Origin: Ideonella sp.
GTDB taxonomy: Bacteria; Pseudomonadota; Gammaproteobacteria; Burkholderiales; Burkholderiaceae_C
Assembly: GCA_016721465.1 (NCBI GenBank)
Contig: JADKIA010000003.1
Coordinates: 62,001 to 126,000 of the forward strand
DNA length: 64,000 nucleotides
Direction of reading: 5' to 3'
In this document: piece after piece, positions 53,018 to 61,894 of the stretch
How positions within the stretch are numbered: position 1 is the stretch's first letter
Layout of the letters: each line of letters starts with the position of its first letter
Position numbers and translations under genes: made by a program
Notes under the pieces: model-generated
The model's input: the letters and a program-made list of their open reading frames with translations, nothing else
Databases searched by the model: none
What the model was told of the DNA's origin: nothing

Positions 53018-54553
53018 TCAACCGCGGCGGCCCAGCAGCGAGCGCATGCCGCTGCCCAAGGCGCCCTGCGTACGCTGCACGGCCGACTTGAAGGCGGGCA
53101 CGTACAGCAGGATGGTGAACAGCGTCACCGTGGCGAAGCCGATGCAGATGGGCCGCGTGAAGAAGGGCGCCAGGCTGCCATCGGACAACACCAGGCCGCG
53201 GCGCAGGCTCTTGTCCAGCAAGGGGCCCAGCACCAGGCCCAGCACCAGCGGCGCCATCTCGTAGCCGCGCCGGCGCAGCAAGAAGGCGCCGATGCCGATG
53301 GCCAGCATCACATAGACATCGAACATGCGCGAGGCGCTGGCGAAGGCACCCACCGTGCACAGCAGAAAGACGATGGGCATCAGCACCGAGCGCTTCACGC
53401 GCAGCACCTGCAGCAGCGGGCGCACGCCGAACAGGCCGAACAGCAGGATGGTGATCGAGGCCAGCGTGGTCATCGCCACCACCTCGTAGATGAAATGCGG
53501 ATGCTGGATCATCAGCATCGGGCCGGGCTGGATGCCGTGGATGATCATGGCCGCCATCAACACGGCCGAGGGCGCCGAGCCCGGAATGCCCAAGGCCAGG
53601 CAAGGAATGATGTGGCCGGGGATCGAGGCCATGTCGCCGGTCTCGGCGGCCATCAGCCCGTCGATCGAGCCCTTGCCAAACAGCTCCTTCTCCTTGCTCA
53701 CCGCCTTGGCCGCAGCGTAGGACATCCAGGCGCCGGCGTCCTCGCCCACGCCGGGCAGCAGGCCGGTGAACACGCCGATGAGGCCCGAGCGCAGCACGGT
53801 GCGCCAGTACTGCAGCACTTCGCGAAAGCGCGGCAGCACGGAATCCTTCAGGTCGACTATCTTGCGTTCGACCGGGTCGGCCAGCGTGGTCAGCACCTCG
53901 GCCAGGCCGAAGGCGCCCACCAGCGCAGGGATCAGTGCGATGCCGCCGGACAGGTCGTCCCAGCCGAAGGTGAAGCGGTTGTAGGCGTACAGGCCCTCCT
54001 GGCCGATCTGCGCGAGGAACAGGCCCAGCATGCCCATCAGCCAGCCCTTGAGCGGGTCGTTGCCGACGATGCTGCCCGACATGGTGACGCCGAACAGCGC
54101 GAGCCAGAAGAACTCGAAGGCGCCGAAGGACAGCGCGACCTCGGCCAGCGTGGGTGTGAACATGGCCAGGCACAGCACGCCGAACAGCGTGCTGACGAAG
54201 GCGCCCGAGGTGGCGATGCCGATGGCCCGGCCGGCCTCGCCGCGCAAGGCCAATGCGTAGCCATCGGCACAAGACGCCGCATTGGCGGCCGTGCCCGGGA
54301 TGTTGAGCAGGATGGCCGTGCGCGAGCCGCCGTACAGCGCGCCCACGTAGGAGCAGATGAGCACCAGGATGGCGTCGTTGGCCTGCAGCTTGATCGTCAG
54401 CGTGGTGAGCAGCGCGATGGCCAGCGTGGCCGAAAGCCCCGGCAGGATGCCCATGATGATGCCCACGAAGGCCCCGCCCAGCCCGTAGGCCAAGGTGATC
54501 GGGTTCAGGAAGCCGAGGTAGGCGTGACCGAGGTCGGACAGTCCTTGCAGCAT
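53018..54553 (-). CDS. tctA: Tripartite tricarboxylate transporter, large membrane subunit TctA
   Basis: The 511-residue protein is the roughly 12-helix permease of a TTT system. It contains the conserved GILPGLSATLAIALL near 37-51, GALYGGSRTAILLNIPGTAANAAS (about 71-94), a repeated GLLPGVGEDAGAWMSYAAAK in the second half, and PGSAPSAVLMAAMIIHGIQPGP. TctA moves carboxylates across the inner membrane using an ion gradient, fed by the periplasmic TctC. It is encoded with tctB and tctC in the order C-B-A. Confidence 0.96.
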   Translation of the reverse strand: MLQGLSDLGHAYLGFLNPITLAYGLGGAFVGIIMGILPGLSATLAIALLTTLTIKLQANDAILVLICSYVGALYGGSRTAILLNIPGTAANAASCADGYALALRGEAGRAIGIATSGAFVSTLFGVLCLAMFTPTLAEVALSFGAFEFFWLALFGVTMSGSIVGNDPLKGWLMGMLGLFLAQIGQEGLYAYNRFTFGWDDLSGGIALIPALVGAFGLAEVLTTLADPVERKIVDLKDSVLPRFREVLQYWRTVLRSGLIGVFTGLLPGVGEDAGAWMSYAAAKAVSKEKELFGKGSIDGLMAAETGDMASIPGHIIPCLALGIPGSAPSAVLMAAMIIHGIQPGPMLMIQHPHFIYEVVAMTTLASITILLFGLFGVRPLLQVLRVKRSVLMPIVFLLCTVGAFASASRMFDVYVMLAIGIGAFLLRRRGYEMAPLVLGLVLGPLLDKSLRRGLVLSDGSLAPFFTRPICIGFATVTLFTILLYVPAFKSAVQRTQGALGSGMRSLLGRRG

Positions 54554-54572
54554 GGCGACGAGCGTGTCCCGT

Positions 54573-55100
54573 TCAGGGCAGGCGGACCAGGAACAGCGAC
54601 TGGAACACCAGGTGGGTGATGACGCCGGCCCCCCCGCCGATGACCAGGGCCTTGAGCACGCGCCCGGCGCTCATGCGCCTTGCCTCGGGCTCGCGGCTCA
54701 TGCGGTCGAGGATCAGGATCGAGCCGGTGACGTAGATCGCCGAGGCCAGCCAGAAGGGCAGGCCATGGCCCACCAGCACCACGGCATAACCCAGGCACAG
54801 GCCCATCACGATCAGCACGCGGCGGCGCTGTTCGTGCTGGTCGGCCGGGTGCGCCGCGATCGCCTCCTGCAGCGCACCACGGCGCCAACTGCGCAGCGCG
54901 AGGATGCCGCCCAGCAGGACCATCGCCAAGCCCAGCAGGCCCGGCAGCAGGCCGGGCACGGTGTAGGGGTTGACGTCCTGCCGTTCGAGCCGGTCCATCG
55001 TGACCGAGCCGATGAACACGGCCACGCCCAGCGCCATCCAGCCCAGGCCCTGGCGCAGGTCGCCGCGGGCGGACGGCGATTCGTCGCCTGGCGCCGACAT
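54573..55100 (-). CDS. tctB: Tripartite tricarboxylate transporter, small membrane subunit TctB
   Basis: The 175-residue protein has four hydrophobic helices (about 17-36, 48-68, 95-126 including VLIVMGLCLGYAVVLVGHGLPFWLASAIYVTGSILIL, and 150-172), as in TctB. The conserved PGLLPGLLGLAMVLLGG segment is present. It lies between tctC (2 bases) and tctA (19 bases) on the same strand. Confidence 0.93.
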   Translation of the reverse strand: MSAPGDESPSARGDLRQGLGWMALGVAVFIGSVTMDRLERQDVNPYTVPGLLPGLLGLAMVLLGGILALRSWRRGALQEAIAAHPADQHEQRRRVLIVMGLCLGYAVVLVGHGLPFWLASAIYVTGSILILDRMSREPEARRMSAGRVLKALVIGGGAGVITHLVFQSLFLVRLP

Positions 55101-55102
55101 GC

Positions 55103-56113
55103 TCAGGGTTTCGGGATGCCGACCGTGTCGGGCGAGACCTTGGCCTTGCCGCCTTCGAACAGCAGCCAGGCATTGGCCTGCACGGCCGGGAAGACGGCCT
55201 TCTGCGCCGCCTCGCCCGACATCGGCGCGAAAAGCGCGCCGCGGCTGGCCGCGTATTTCTTCAGCGCCTCGCTCTTGCCGATGTTGTCGGCCCAGATCTT
55301 CTCGACCGTCTTCACCACGTCATCGGGCACGCCCTTGGGGATGAAGATGCCGAAGTGGTTGGCAGGTGCCGAGAAGCCTGGCAGCGTCTGCGACAGCGGC
55401 GGGATGGTGCCGTAGCCCTCGAGCTCGAGCGCCTTGTCGCTCACTGTGGCCAGCGGGCGCAGGCGCTTGCCGCGGATCATGTCGGCCTGCTCCACCGCCA
55501 ACTGCGTGGTCACGTCGGCCTCACCGGCCACCGTGGCGACCACGGCCGGGTTGCCACCGTCGTAAGTGACATGGCGGTACTTCACGGCGCTGACCTTGCT
55601 GATCAGCTCCATCGCGTTGTGGCCTGCCGACGTGACCCCGGCCGTGGCCACGCTGATCTGGCCCGGCTTGGCCTTCATGGCATCGAGCAGTTCCTTGGCG
55701 GTGTTGTAGGGCGTTTTCGGATTGACGCCGATCACCTGGATGTTGGCCACGTTGAGGAACAGGTGCCAGTCGGTGATGCGGGTCTTCAGCGAGCCCAGTG
55801 TCTCGTAGGCGCCCAGGTCCTGCGCCGCACCGGCGGCCCAGGTGTAGCCGTCCTTGGGCGCATCCAGCGCGCTCTTGGTGCCGATGGAGCCGGAGGCGCC
55901 CGGCTGGTTGATGATGACGATGGTCTGGCCCAGCGCCTTTTCCATCTCCGCCGCGGTGACGCGGGTGACCTGGTCGGTCGAGCCGCCGGCCGCCCAGGGC
56001 ACGATCAGGTTGATCGGTCGGGTGGGCTTCCATTGCTGGGCCTGGGCCAGCCCGGTCAGCGACAGGCCGATGGCCGCGGCCATCAGCGTCTTCAAGAAGG
56101 TGCGTGCTTGCAT
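55103..56113 (-). CDS. tctC: Bug/TctC-family periplasmic solute-binding protein
   Basis: The 336-residue protein has a signal peptide (TLMAAAIGLSLTGLAQA), then the Bug family start WKPTRPINLIVPWAAGGSTDQVTR, IINQPGASGSIGTKSALDAPKDGYTWAAG, GQISVATAGVTSAGHNAMELI and HFGIFIPKGVPDDVVKTVEKI. It binds a carboxylate in the periplasm and delivers it to TctA/B. An AAAGGAAG ribosome site precedes the ATG. A TTGACA promoter and a TTAAC-N6-GTTAA operator candidate lie just upstream. Confidence 0.95.
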   Translation of the reverse strand: MQARTFLKTLMAAAIGLSLTGLAQAQQWKPTRPINLIVPWAAGGSTDQVTRVTAAEMEKALGQTIVIINQPGASGSIGTKSALDAPKDGYTWAAGAAQDLGAYETLGSLKTRITDWHLFLNVANIQVIGVNPKTPYNTAKELLDAMKAKPGQISVATAGVTSAGHNAMELISKVSAVKYRHVTYDGGNPAVVATVAGEADVTTQLAVEQADMIRGKRLRPLATVSDKALELEGYGTIPPLSQTLPGFSAPANHFGIFIPKGVPDDVVKTVEKIWADNIGKSEALKKYAASRGALFAPMSGEAAQKAVFPAVQANAWLLFEGGKAKVSPDTVGIPKP

Positions 56114-56142
56114 GGTGTCTTCCTTTGACGTGCGTGGTGGAG

Positions 56143-56158
56143 TTAACTGGACGGTTAA
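56143..56158. promoter_or_regulatory. TetR operator candidate upstream of tctC
   Basis: TTAACTGGACGGTTAA has the same arms and spacing (TTAAC-N6-GTTAA) as the site before the cluster's TetR gene at 59064. It lies at the expected start of transcription for tctC. Confidence 0.75.
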
Positions 56159-56185
56159 TATGGCCGGGTGGGCGTGCGCTGTCAA
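56157..56185 (-). promoter_or_regulatory. Sigma-70-type promoter of the tctC operon
   Basis: On the - strand, TTGACA (56185-56180) is followed after 17 bases by CATATT (56162-56157). The operator candidate overlaps the downstream edge of the -10, a placement that fits repression. Confidence 0.7.
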
Positions 56186-56211
56186 TCCGGAATGCTGCCC
56201 GAGCCTCGCGC

Positions 56212-57279
56212 TCAGGCCAGCCAGCGCTGCAAATGCTGGCGCACGAAATCGTCGTCGTGCAGTGCCGGCCAGGCGTCGTGCACGCGAGTGATCTCCTCGG
56301 CCTGGCCGGGGCTCAGGCCCTCGGCCGGGTCCAGGCACCAGGTGCCTTCGAGCAGGCCCTGGCGGCGCAGCACCTCGTGGCAGCCGGCAATGCAACCGTG
56401 AAAGTCGTGCGCCACATCGAACAGCGCGCTGTTGCAGTCGGTGACCTGCGAGTCGAGGGCCAGCAAGGCCGCATCGATGCCGGGCGCGGCGCTGGCGGCG
56501 TGGGCGCGGGCCAGCAACTCGACGGCGCGCCGGGTCCACACGCTCCAGTGGCCGAGCAGGCCGCCGCGGATGCGCACGGTGATCTCGACACCGTTGCGCC
56601 GGGTCACGAACGGCGTCACCAGATCGAGCACGATGTGGTCGTCGTTGCCGGTGTACAGCGTGATGCGGTTTTCGGCACCGGCCTCCACCACGCCGCGGAT
56701 CACGTCCAGCGTGCGATAGCGGTTGAACGGGGCCAGCTTGATGGCGATCACGTTGTCGAGGGCCGCAAAGCGCCGCCAGAAGCGCGCGGGCAAGTGCAGC
56801 CCACCCACCGCCGGCTGCAGATAGAAGCCCACCAGGGGCATCACCGCCGCGACGGCCTCGCAATGCGCGATCAGCGCGTCCTCATCGGCGCCCTTCAGGG
56901 CCGCCAGGCTCAGCAGGCCGGCGTGATAGCCCAGCCCGAGCGCGATCTGCGCCTCGCGCTGCGCCTGGGGCGTGCGCCCGGCCAGGCCGGCAATCATGCA
57001 CAGCGGGCGGCGTCCACCCAGCGGCACCCAGTCGCGCGCCTCGTTCATCGCCAACTCGAGCACCGGCTGGTACAGCCCCGCGTCGCGGATCGCAAACTGC
57101 GTGGTGTGCACGCCCACCGCCACGCCGCCAGAGCCGGCGTCGAGGTAGTAGCGCGTCAGCGCGCGCTGGCGGCTTCGATCGAGCTGGCGCGCTGCGTTGA
57201 GCGCCAGCGGATGCGCGGGAATCACGGCGCCGCGCCGGAGCACGTCCAGCACGTCGGCGGGGATTGCGGTGCGGTGCAT
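56212..57279 (-). CDS. Dihydrodipicolinate synthase/N-acetylneuraminate lyase family protein
   Basis: The 355-residue DapA-like TIM barrel contains GAVIPAHPLALNAARQLDRSRQRALTRYYLDAGSGGVAVGVHTTQF (about 16-61), LPVGG-like and MPLVGFYLQPAVGG segments, VIAIKLAPFNRYRTLDVI with the Schiff-base lysine, and ITLYTGNDDHIVLDL. It is likely an aldolase or dehydratase for a keto-sugar acid. It lies downstream of the epimerase gene, with the tctC promoter beginning just after its stop. Confidence 0.88.
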   Translation of the reverse strand: MHRTAIPADVLDVLRRGAVIPAHPLALNAARQLDRSRQRALTRYYLDAGSGGVAVGVHTTQFAIRDAGLYQPVLELAMNEARDWVPLGGRRPLCMIAGLAGRTPQAQREAQIALGLGYHAGLLSLAALKGADEDALIAHCEAVAAVMPLVGFYLQPAVGGLHLPARFWRRFAALDNVIAIKLAPFNRYRTLDVIRGVVEAGAENRITLYTGNDDHIVLDLVTPFVTRRNGVEITVRIRGGLLGHWSVWTRRAVELLARAHAASAAPGIDAALLALDSQVTDCNSALFDVAHDFHGCIAGCHEVLRRQGLLEGTWCLDPAEGLSPGQAEEITRVHDAWPALHDDDFVRQHLQRWLA

Positions 57280-57311
57280 GGCGAGTGGATCCTGCTCGGG
57301 TGTCGGCGCGC

Positions 57312-58331
57312 TCAGTACTTGCCGTCGCGCGCTTCGTAGTGGGTGGGCTTGCCCAGGCTGGCGCGGTCGTGCGCCACCCAGTCGGCGGTCCAGTCGAGCA
57401 GCGTGGCCAAGGGCACGGACGGCTCGCCGAACAGGCGCAGGGCTTCGCCGATGTCCACCAGCCAGGCCGTGGGTGCTTCGGTGCCGTTGAACACGGGCGT
57501 CACGCCCAGGCGCTGCGCCAGGCCTTGGGCCACTTCGCGGATGCGCAGCGCCGGTCCGCTCACATTCAAGCCACTCGTGGGCGCGGTGCAATGGGCCAGC
57601 GCGCGCAGCGCCCAGTCGTTGGCGTCGCCCTGCCAGATCACGTTGGCGTGGCCCATGGCCAGGTCGATGGGCTCGTGCGCCACCAGCTTGCGCGCCAGGT
57701 CGTGCAGCACGCCATAGCGCATGTCGATGGCGTAGGACAGGCGGATCAACCGCCCCGGCGTGCCGAACTGGTGCGAGAAGTGCTGGAACATGCGCTCGCG
57801 CGCCACGCAGGAATTGGCGTATTCGCCCGGCGGCGGCGTCAGCGGTGCCCGCTCGTCGGCGCCCGGGCCATCGACCGCCACGAAGGGGTAGACGCAGGCG
57901 GTGGAGAAGGCCACGATGCGCGACGAGGCAAAGCGCTCGGCCACCAGCGCCGGCACGTGGGCGTTCATGGCCCAGGTGAGCCACTCGCTGCCGCTGGAGC
58001 CGAACTTGCGGCCGGCCATGAACACGATGTTCGGCACCTCGGGCAGCGCCGCCAGTGGCTCGCGCGCGAGCAGATCGGCCACGATGCATTCCACGCCGTG
58101 CCGCTGCAGCGCGGCTTGCAGCCCGGGCTCGGTGAATCGCGCCACGCCGATCACGCGCTTGTTCGGTGCGGCGCGCTTGGCCAGGCGTGCCAGCGTGGGG
58201 CCCATCTTGCCGCCCACGCCCAGCACCATGATGTCGCCAGGCAGCGCACTCAGCGTGGCCACCAGCGCGGGTGAGGGCGTGGTCAACACGTCCTCGAGTT
58301 GCTCGATGCTGTCCAGTCGCTTCGGGAGCAT
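57312..58331 (-). CDS. NAD-dependent epimerase/dehydratase family protein
   Basis: The 339-residue extended SDR has a Rossmann fold starting at about 32 (GDIMVLGVGGKMGPTLARLAKRA), IVFMAGRKFG, STACVYPFV, and a site YANSCVARERMF in which the usual YxxxK is replaced by YANSC, so catalysis may differ. The C-terminus is substrate-binding (NDWALRALAHCTAPTSGLNVSGP). It follows the TetR gene by 3 bases, forming an operon with it and the DapA-like gene. Confidence 0.85.
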   Translation of the reverse strand: MLPKRLDSIEQLEDVLTTPSPALVATLSALPGDIMVLGVGGKMGPTLARLAKRAAPNKRVIGVARFTEPGLQAALQRHGVECIVADLLAREPLAALPEVPNIVFMAGRKFGSSGSEWLTWAMNAHVPALVAERFASSRIVAFSTACVYPFVAVDGPGADERAPLTPPPGEYANSCVARERMFQHFSHQFGTPGRLIRLSYAIDMRYGVLHDLARKLVAHEPIDLAMGHANVIWQGDANDWALRALAHCTAPTSGLNVSGPALRIREVAQGLAQRLGVTPVFNGTEAPTAWLVDIGEALRLFGEPSVPLATLLDWTADWVAHDRASLGKPTHYEARDGKY

Positions 58332-58334
58332 GGC

Positions 58335-59054
58335 TCAGGCCTCTTTTCTGGCGCCGCGGCCGACCGACGCCGGTTGGCCGCGGCGCGGTCCGATCCGCGT
58401 GGCCGTGCGACCCGGGCTGGCGAGGTAGCCGAGCACGAACTCGGTCATGTGCGCCAGCCTTGCGTCGCGCGCCTTCCTGGCCTTCAGGTCGCGGCCGAAG
58501 ATCGCCGACAGCGTGTGGTTGTTGGCCAGGTAGAAATACGCCAGCCCGGCGATGGAGATGTACAGCTGCACGGCGTCCACGCCATCGCGGAACACGCCGG
58601 ACGCGTGCCCGCGGTCGAGGATCTTGCGGATCATCGCGACGAAGGGCGAGTGCATGCGCCGCACCTTGGTGGACTGCCTCAGGTGCTCGGCGCGGTGCAG
58701 GTTCTCGCTGTTGAGCAGGCTCAGGAACTCGGGGTGTTCGAGGTAGTAGTTCCAGGTGAAGGCCACCAGGCGGCGCACCGCCTCGGGCGGATCGACTTCA
58801 TCGAGGTGCAGCGCCTTCTCGGACTCGCGGATGTGTTCGTAGGTGGCTTCGAGCACGGCGCGGAACAACTCGTCCTTGTTGCCGAAGTAGTAATACAGCA
58901 TGCGCTTGTTGACGCCTGCGACCAGCGCGATCTGGTCGACCCGCGCGCCGCCCAGGCCCAGGCGCGCGAACTCCGCCTTGGCCGCGGCCAGGATGCGGGC
59001 GCGCGTCTGCTCGGGGTCGCGCGCGGGGGTGGCGGAGCGTGGCGAGGCCGGCAT
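58335..59054 (-). CDS. TetR-family regulator of the tct catabolic cluster
   Basis: The 239-residue protein has an N-terminal helix-turn-helix (TRARILAAAKAEFARLGLGGARVDQIALVAGVNKRMLYYYFGNKDELFRAVL, about 18-69) and a TetR_C-type ligand domain with WNYYLEHPEFLSLLNSENLHRAEHLRQS. It heads the - strand cluster. TTAAC-N6-GTTAA lies 10 bases before its start and recurs before tctC, so self-repression and control of transporter and catabolic genes are likely. The inducer is probably the imported acid or a breakdown product. Confidence 0.93.
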   Translation of the reverse strand: MPASPRSATPARDPEQTRARILAAAKAEFARLGLGGARVDQIALVAGVNKRMLYYYFGNKDELFRAVLEATYEHIRESEKALHLDEVDPPEAVRRLVAFTWNYYLEHPEFLSLLNSENLHRAEHLRQSTKVRRMHSPFVAMIRKILDRGHASGVFRDGVDAVQLYISIAGLAYFYLANNHTLSAIFGRDLKARKARDARLAHMTEFVLGYLASPGRTATRIGPRRGQPASVGRGARKEA

Positions 59055-59063
59055 CGCCCCAGT

Positions 59064-59079
59064 TTAACCATCTGGTTAA
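59064..59079. promoter_or_regulatory. TetR operator candidate upstream of its own gene
   Basis: TTAACCATCTGGTTAA is a perfect 7-bp inverted repeat (TTAACCA-TC-TGGTTAA) 10 bases upstream of the TetR start. It shares TTAAC-N6-GTTAA with 56143-56158. Confidence 0.8.
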
Positions 59080-59110
59080 TACTGGCGCTAGGGTCTTCAC
59101 CGAGGTGCCT

Positions 59111-61894
59111 TCAGACCCGGGTCAGTGCCACGATCACGGGTCCGACCTCGGCGCGGACAAGGGCCAGCGCGTCGGGCTGGGGTTCCGACGTCGGAGACAG
59201 GGTGATCGAATCCTCGAGCCGCGCGGCCGCATTGGACAGGGCGTAGGCGCCGATGTTGTCGGCGATGCTGCGCAGGTCGTGGGCCAGTCCGCGCATGTGT
59301 TCGCCGCGTCCTTGGCCGTGGGCGGTGTCGAAGTCTTGTGGCCAGCCCGCGATGAACACGCTCGCGTGGTCCACCATCCGCCGATAGAGCGCCGTGTCCC
59401 CGTCCAGCGCGGCGAGCGCCGTTTCGGAGTCGAGCACCGGGCGCGCCGGAAACGGCGCATTCGGCGCGGGTACCAGCGCGCTGCCAATGGCCGGCCATGC
59501 GTGCCCTGCGGTGCGCGCCGGAACGAACCTGGCGATGACTTCGACCAAGGCCTGCTTGGCGAAGGGCTTGCCCATGTGCAGGTCGCAGCCCGCTGCCGCG
59601 CTGTCGCGAATGTCGTCGGCCTGGCCGCTGGCGGTCAGCGCGACGATGGGCACTCGGGGCAGTCGGCCGGCGGACTCGAGGCGACGCAGCTCGCGCGTCA
59701 CGCTCAGCCCGTCCATGCCGGGCATCTGCACGTCCATGAAGATCAGGTCGTAGCGCCGCTGCCGGGCCATGTCCAGTGCGATCGGGCCATTGGCGGCGAC
59801 GTCGATCTGCAGGCCCTGGTCGGCCAGCATGCCTTCGAAGATGTAGACGTTGACCTCGTTGTCTTCGGCCAGCAGCAGCGACGGCACCCCGTCGCCGTTG
59901 GCTGTGGCGACGAGCTGGGCTGGCACGCCCGGATCGTCGGCCTGTGGCGGTTCCGCCGCAGGCAGCGGCAGCGTGATCCGGAACTCACTGCCCGCGCCGG
60001 CCACGCTGCGCACACCGATCTGCCCGCCCATGAGCTGGACCATGCTTCGCGTGATGGACAGGCCCAGGCCGGTGCCGCCGTAGTGCCGGGTGACGCTGCC
60101 ATCGGCCTGCGTAAAGGGCTCGAAGATCGCCTGCAACTTGCTCGGCGCGATGCCGATGCCGCTGTCCTTGACCGAGAAGTCGATCTCCTGCGAGCGGCTG
60201 CCGGCGGCGCGCGACACGGACAGCTCAATGCGACCCTGGGGTGTGAACTTGATGGCATTGCCGAGCAGGTTGGTCAGCGCCTGTTCGAGCCGCTTGCGGT
60301 CGCCGTGGACGCCGTCGGGCACGTCGCTGTCCAGTGACAGTTCGAGCCGCAGGCCTTTTTGTTCGGCGCGCGGACCTTGCAAGGCCAGCATCCGCTCGAG
60401 CATGGCATGCAGCGAGAAGGGCGCGGGGTCGAGTTCGAAGCGGCCGGCCTCGATCTTCGACAGATCGAGCAGGTCGTCGATCAGTTCGAGTAGCGTGTTG
60501 CCCGATTCGCGAAAGATGCGCACGTGGCGCCGCTGCTCGGGGCTCAGTTCGGTGGCCCACAGCAGCTCGGCCACGCCGAGCAGGGCGTTCATCGGTGTGC
60601 GCACCTCGTGGCTGACATTGGCCAGGAATTCGCTCTTGGCCTGGTTGGCGGCGGCGGCGATGGCGCGCTCGTTGGCCAGTCGCCGGTTGGTGCTCGCCAA
60701 GTCGCGCTGGCGCGCAATCTCGGCCAGCACCAGGCCCGCGCCGACAGCGGCCAGCGGGGCCGCCCAGGGCGTGGGCATTTGCTGCCGCGTCAGCCAGGCC
60801 AAGCCGAGGCCGACGACGGCCAGGGCCGCCAGCGCGGCGGCCAGCGCGTCCTGGCGCATCTCGACCCGGCCGCGGCGCCAGGTCAACAGCGCGGGCACCA
60901 GCGCCAGGGCCAACTGCAAGGGCGGCGACCAGGCCGCCGCAGGCCGCAGCACGCGGCCATCGCGCAAGGCGGCGTAGGACTGCGCCAGGATCATGGTGCC
61001 GTCCGACTGGCCGTTGACCGTCATCACGCGGTCGGTCAGCACCGCGCTGCTGCCGATGAAGACCACCCGGTCCTTCACTGCCTTCATCAGCGCATCGGGC
61101 CGCTCCAGCCCGAGCGCCGGCCGGGCCAGGGCCGCAAAGGGCAACACCGGCGCCGCGCCGTTGGCCCCGGGAAAGGCCAGCGCCACCCGGCCCAGCTCGT
61201 CCGTGGACCAGCTCGGCGCTGGCTTGTCCGGGGCCAATGCCATCCACACCGCCAATGGGAACACCGGCACGTTGCGGTCGTGCCAGGCGTGCCAAAGCGG
61301 CAGCCTGCGCAGGCGCCCGTCGTCGTCCAGCGGGGTGGTGATGATGCCGACGCGGGGCAATTGCCCAGGCGCCGGCCACAGGGTTTCCGACGGCATGGCC
61401 ATGGCCGGCCAGGACATCGCGCCGCGCGGCGCCGGCCTTTGCGCGGACGGCGGGCCGCCGGTCGGGTACTCGGCCACCGGCGCGCTGTCCTGGGCATGCC
61501 GCAGGCCCGCGGCTGCCAGCACCACGGGGGCGCCCGGGCGCGCGATGGCCTGCGCCAGCGCCACATCGCCTTCGTGGGCGTCGGCCAACAGCAGGTCGAT
61601 GGCGATGGCCTTCGCACCGGCATCGCGCAATTGTTCGATCAGCAGCGCGTACAGGTCGCGCTTGAAGGGCCAGGTGCCCAGCACCGGCTGCAGTTGCCTG
61701 AGTGACGCATCGTCGATGTCGATCACCAGCACGCCCTCGGTGGGCTTGCTCGGGGCGGCGATGCGGTGCTGCCAGTCGTTCAAGGGGCGGGACAGGATCT
61801 CGCCCAGCGGCGTCCACGCCACCACCAGGCCCACCAGCAAGGCGCCCAGCGGCACCCAGGCCAGGTGGACGGGTGACTGGCGCTGCGGCGTCAC
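59111..61894 (-). CDS. CHASE2-domain hybrid sensor histidine kinase (HisKA-HATPase-REC-HPt)
   Basis: The 927-residue kinase starts at GTG 61894, overlapping the FecR-protein stop. Order: one TM (about 12-30), an extracytoplasmic CHASE2 domain (GVLVIDIDDASLRQL...TWPFKRDLYALLIEQLRDAGAKAIAIDLL...VFIGSSAVLTDRVMT), two or three TM helices (about 320-385), HisKA with SHEVRTPMNALLG, HATPase (NLLGNAIKFTPQG, GTGLGLSITRSMVQLMGG), a receiver with YDLIFMDVQMPGMDG and KPF, and an HPt domain (LAHDLRSIADNIGA). The signal probably involves the coupled LysM-FecR protein. No separate output regulator is in view. Confidence 0.93.
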   Translation of the reverse strand: MTPQRQSPVHLAWVPLGALLVGLVVAWTPLGEILSRPLNDWQHRIAAPSKPTEGVLVIDIDDASLRQLQPVLGTWPFKRDLYALLIEQLRDAGAKAIAIDLLLADAHEGDVALAQAIARPGAPVVLAAAGLRHAQDSAPVAEYPTGGPPSAQRPAPRGAMSWPAMAMPSETLWPAPGQLPRVGIITTPLDDDGRLRRLPLWHAWHDRNVPVFPLAVWMALAPDKPAPSWSTDELGRVALAFPGANGAAPVLPFAALARPALGLERPDALMKAVKDRVVFIGSSAVLTDRVMTVNGQSDGTMILAQSYAALRDGRVLRPAAAWSPPLQLALALVPALLTWRRGRVEMRQDALAAALAALAVVGLGLAWLTRQQMPTPWAAPLAAVGAGLVLAEIARQRDLASTNRRLANERAIAAAANQAKSEFLANVSHEVRTPMNALLGVAELLWATELSPEQRRHVRIFRESGNTLLELIDDLLDLSKIEAGRFELDPAPFSLHAMLERMLALQGPRAEQKGLRLELSLDSDVPDGVHGDRKRLEQALTNLLGNAIKFTPQGRIELSVSRAAGSRSQEIDFSVKDSGIGIAPSKLQAIFEPFTQADGSVTRHYGGTGLGLSITRSMVQLMGGQIGVRSVAGAGSEFRITLPLPAAEPPQADDPGVPAQLVATANGDGVPSLLLAEDNEVNVYIFEGMLADQGLQIDVAANGPIALDMARQRRYDLIFMDVQMPGMDGLSVTRELRRLESAGRLPRVPIVALTASGQADDIRDSAAAGCDLHMGKPFAKQALVEVIARFVPARTAGHAWPAIGSALVPAPNAPFPARPVLDSETALAALDGDTALYRRMVDHASVFIAGWPQDFDTAHGQGRGEHMRGLAHDLRSIADNIGAYALSNAAARLEDSITLSPTSEPQPDALALVRAEVGPVIVALTRV

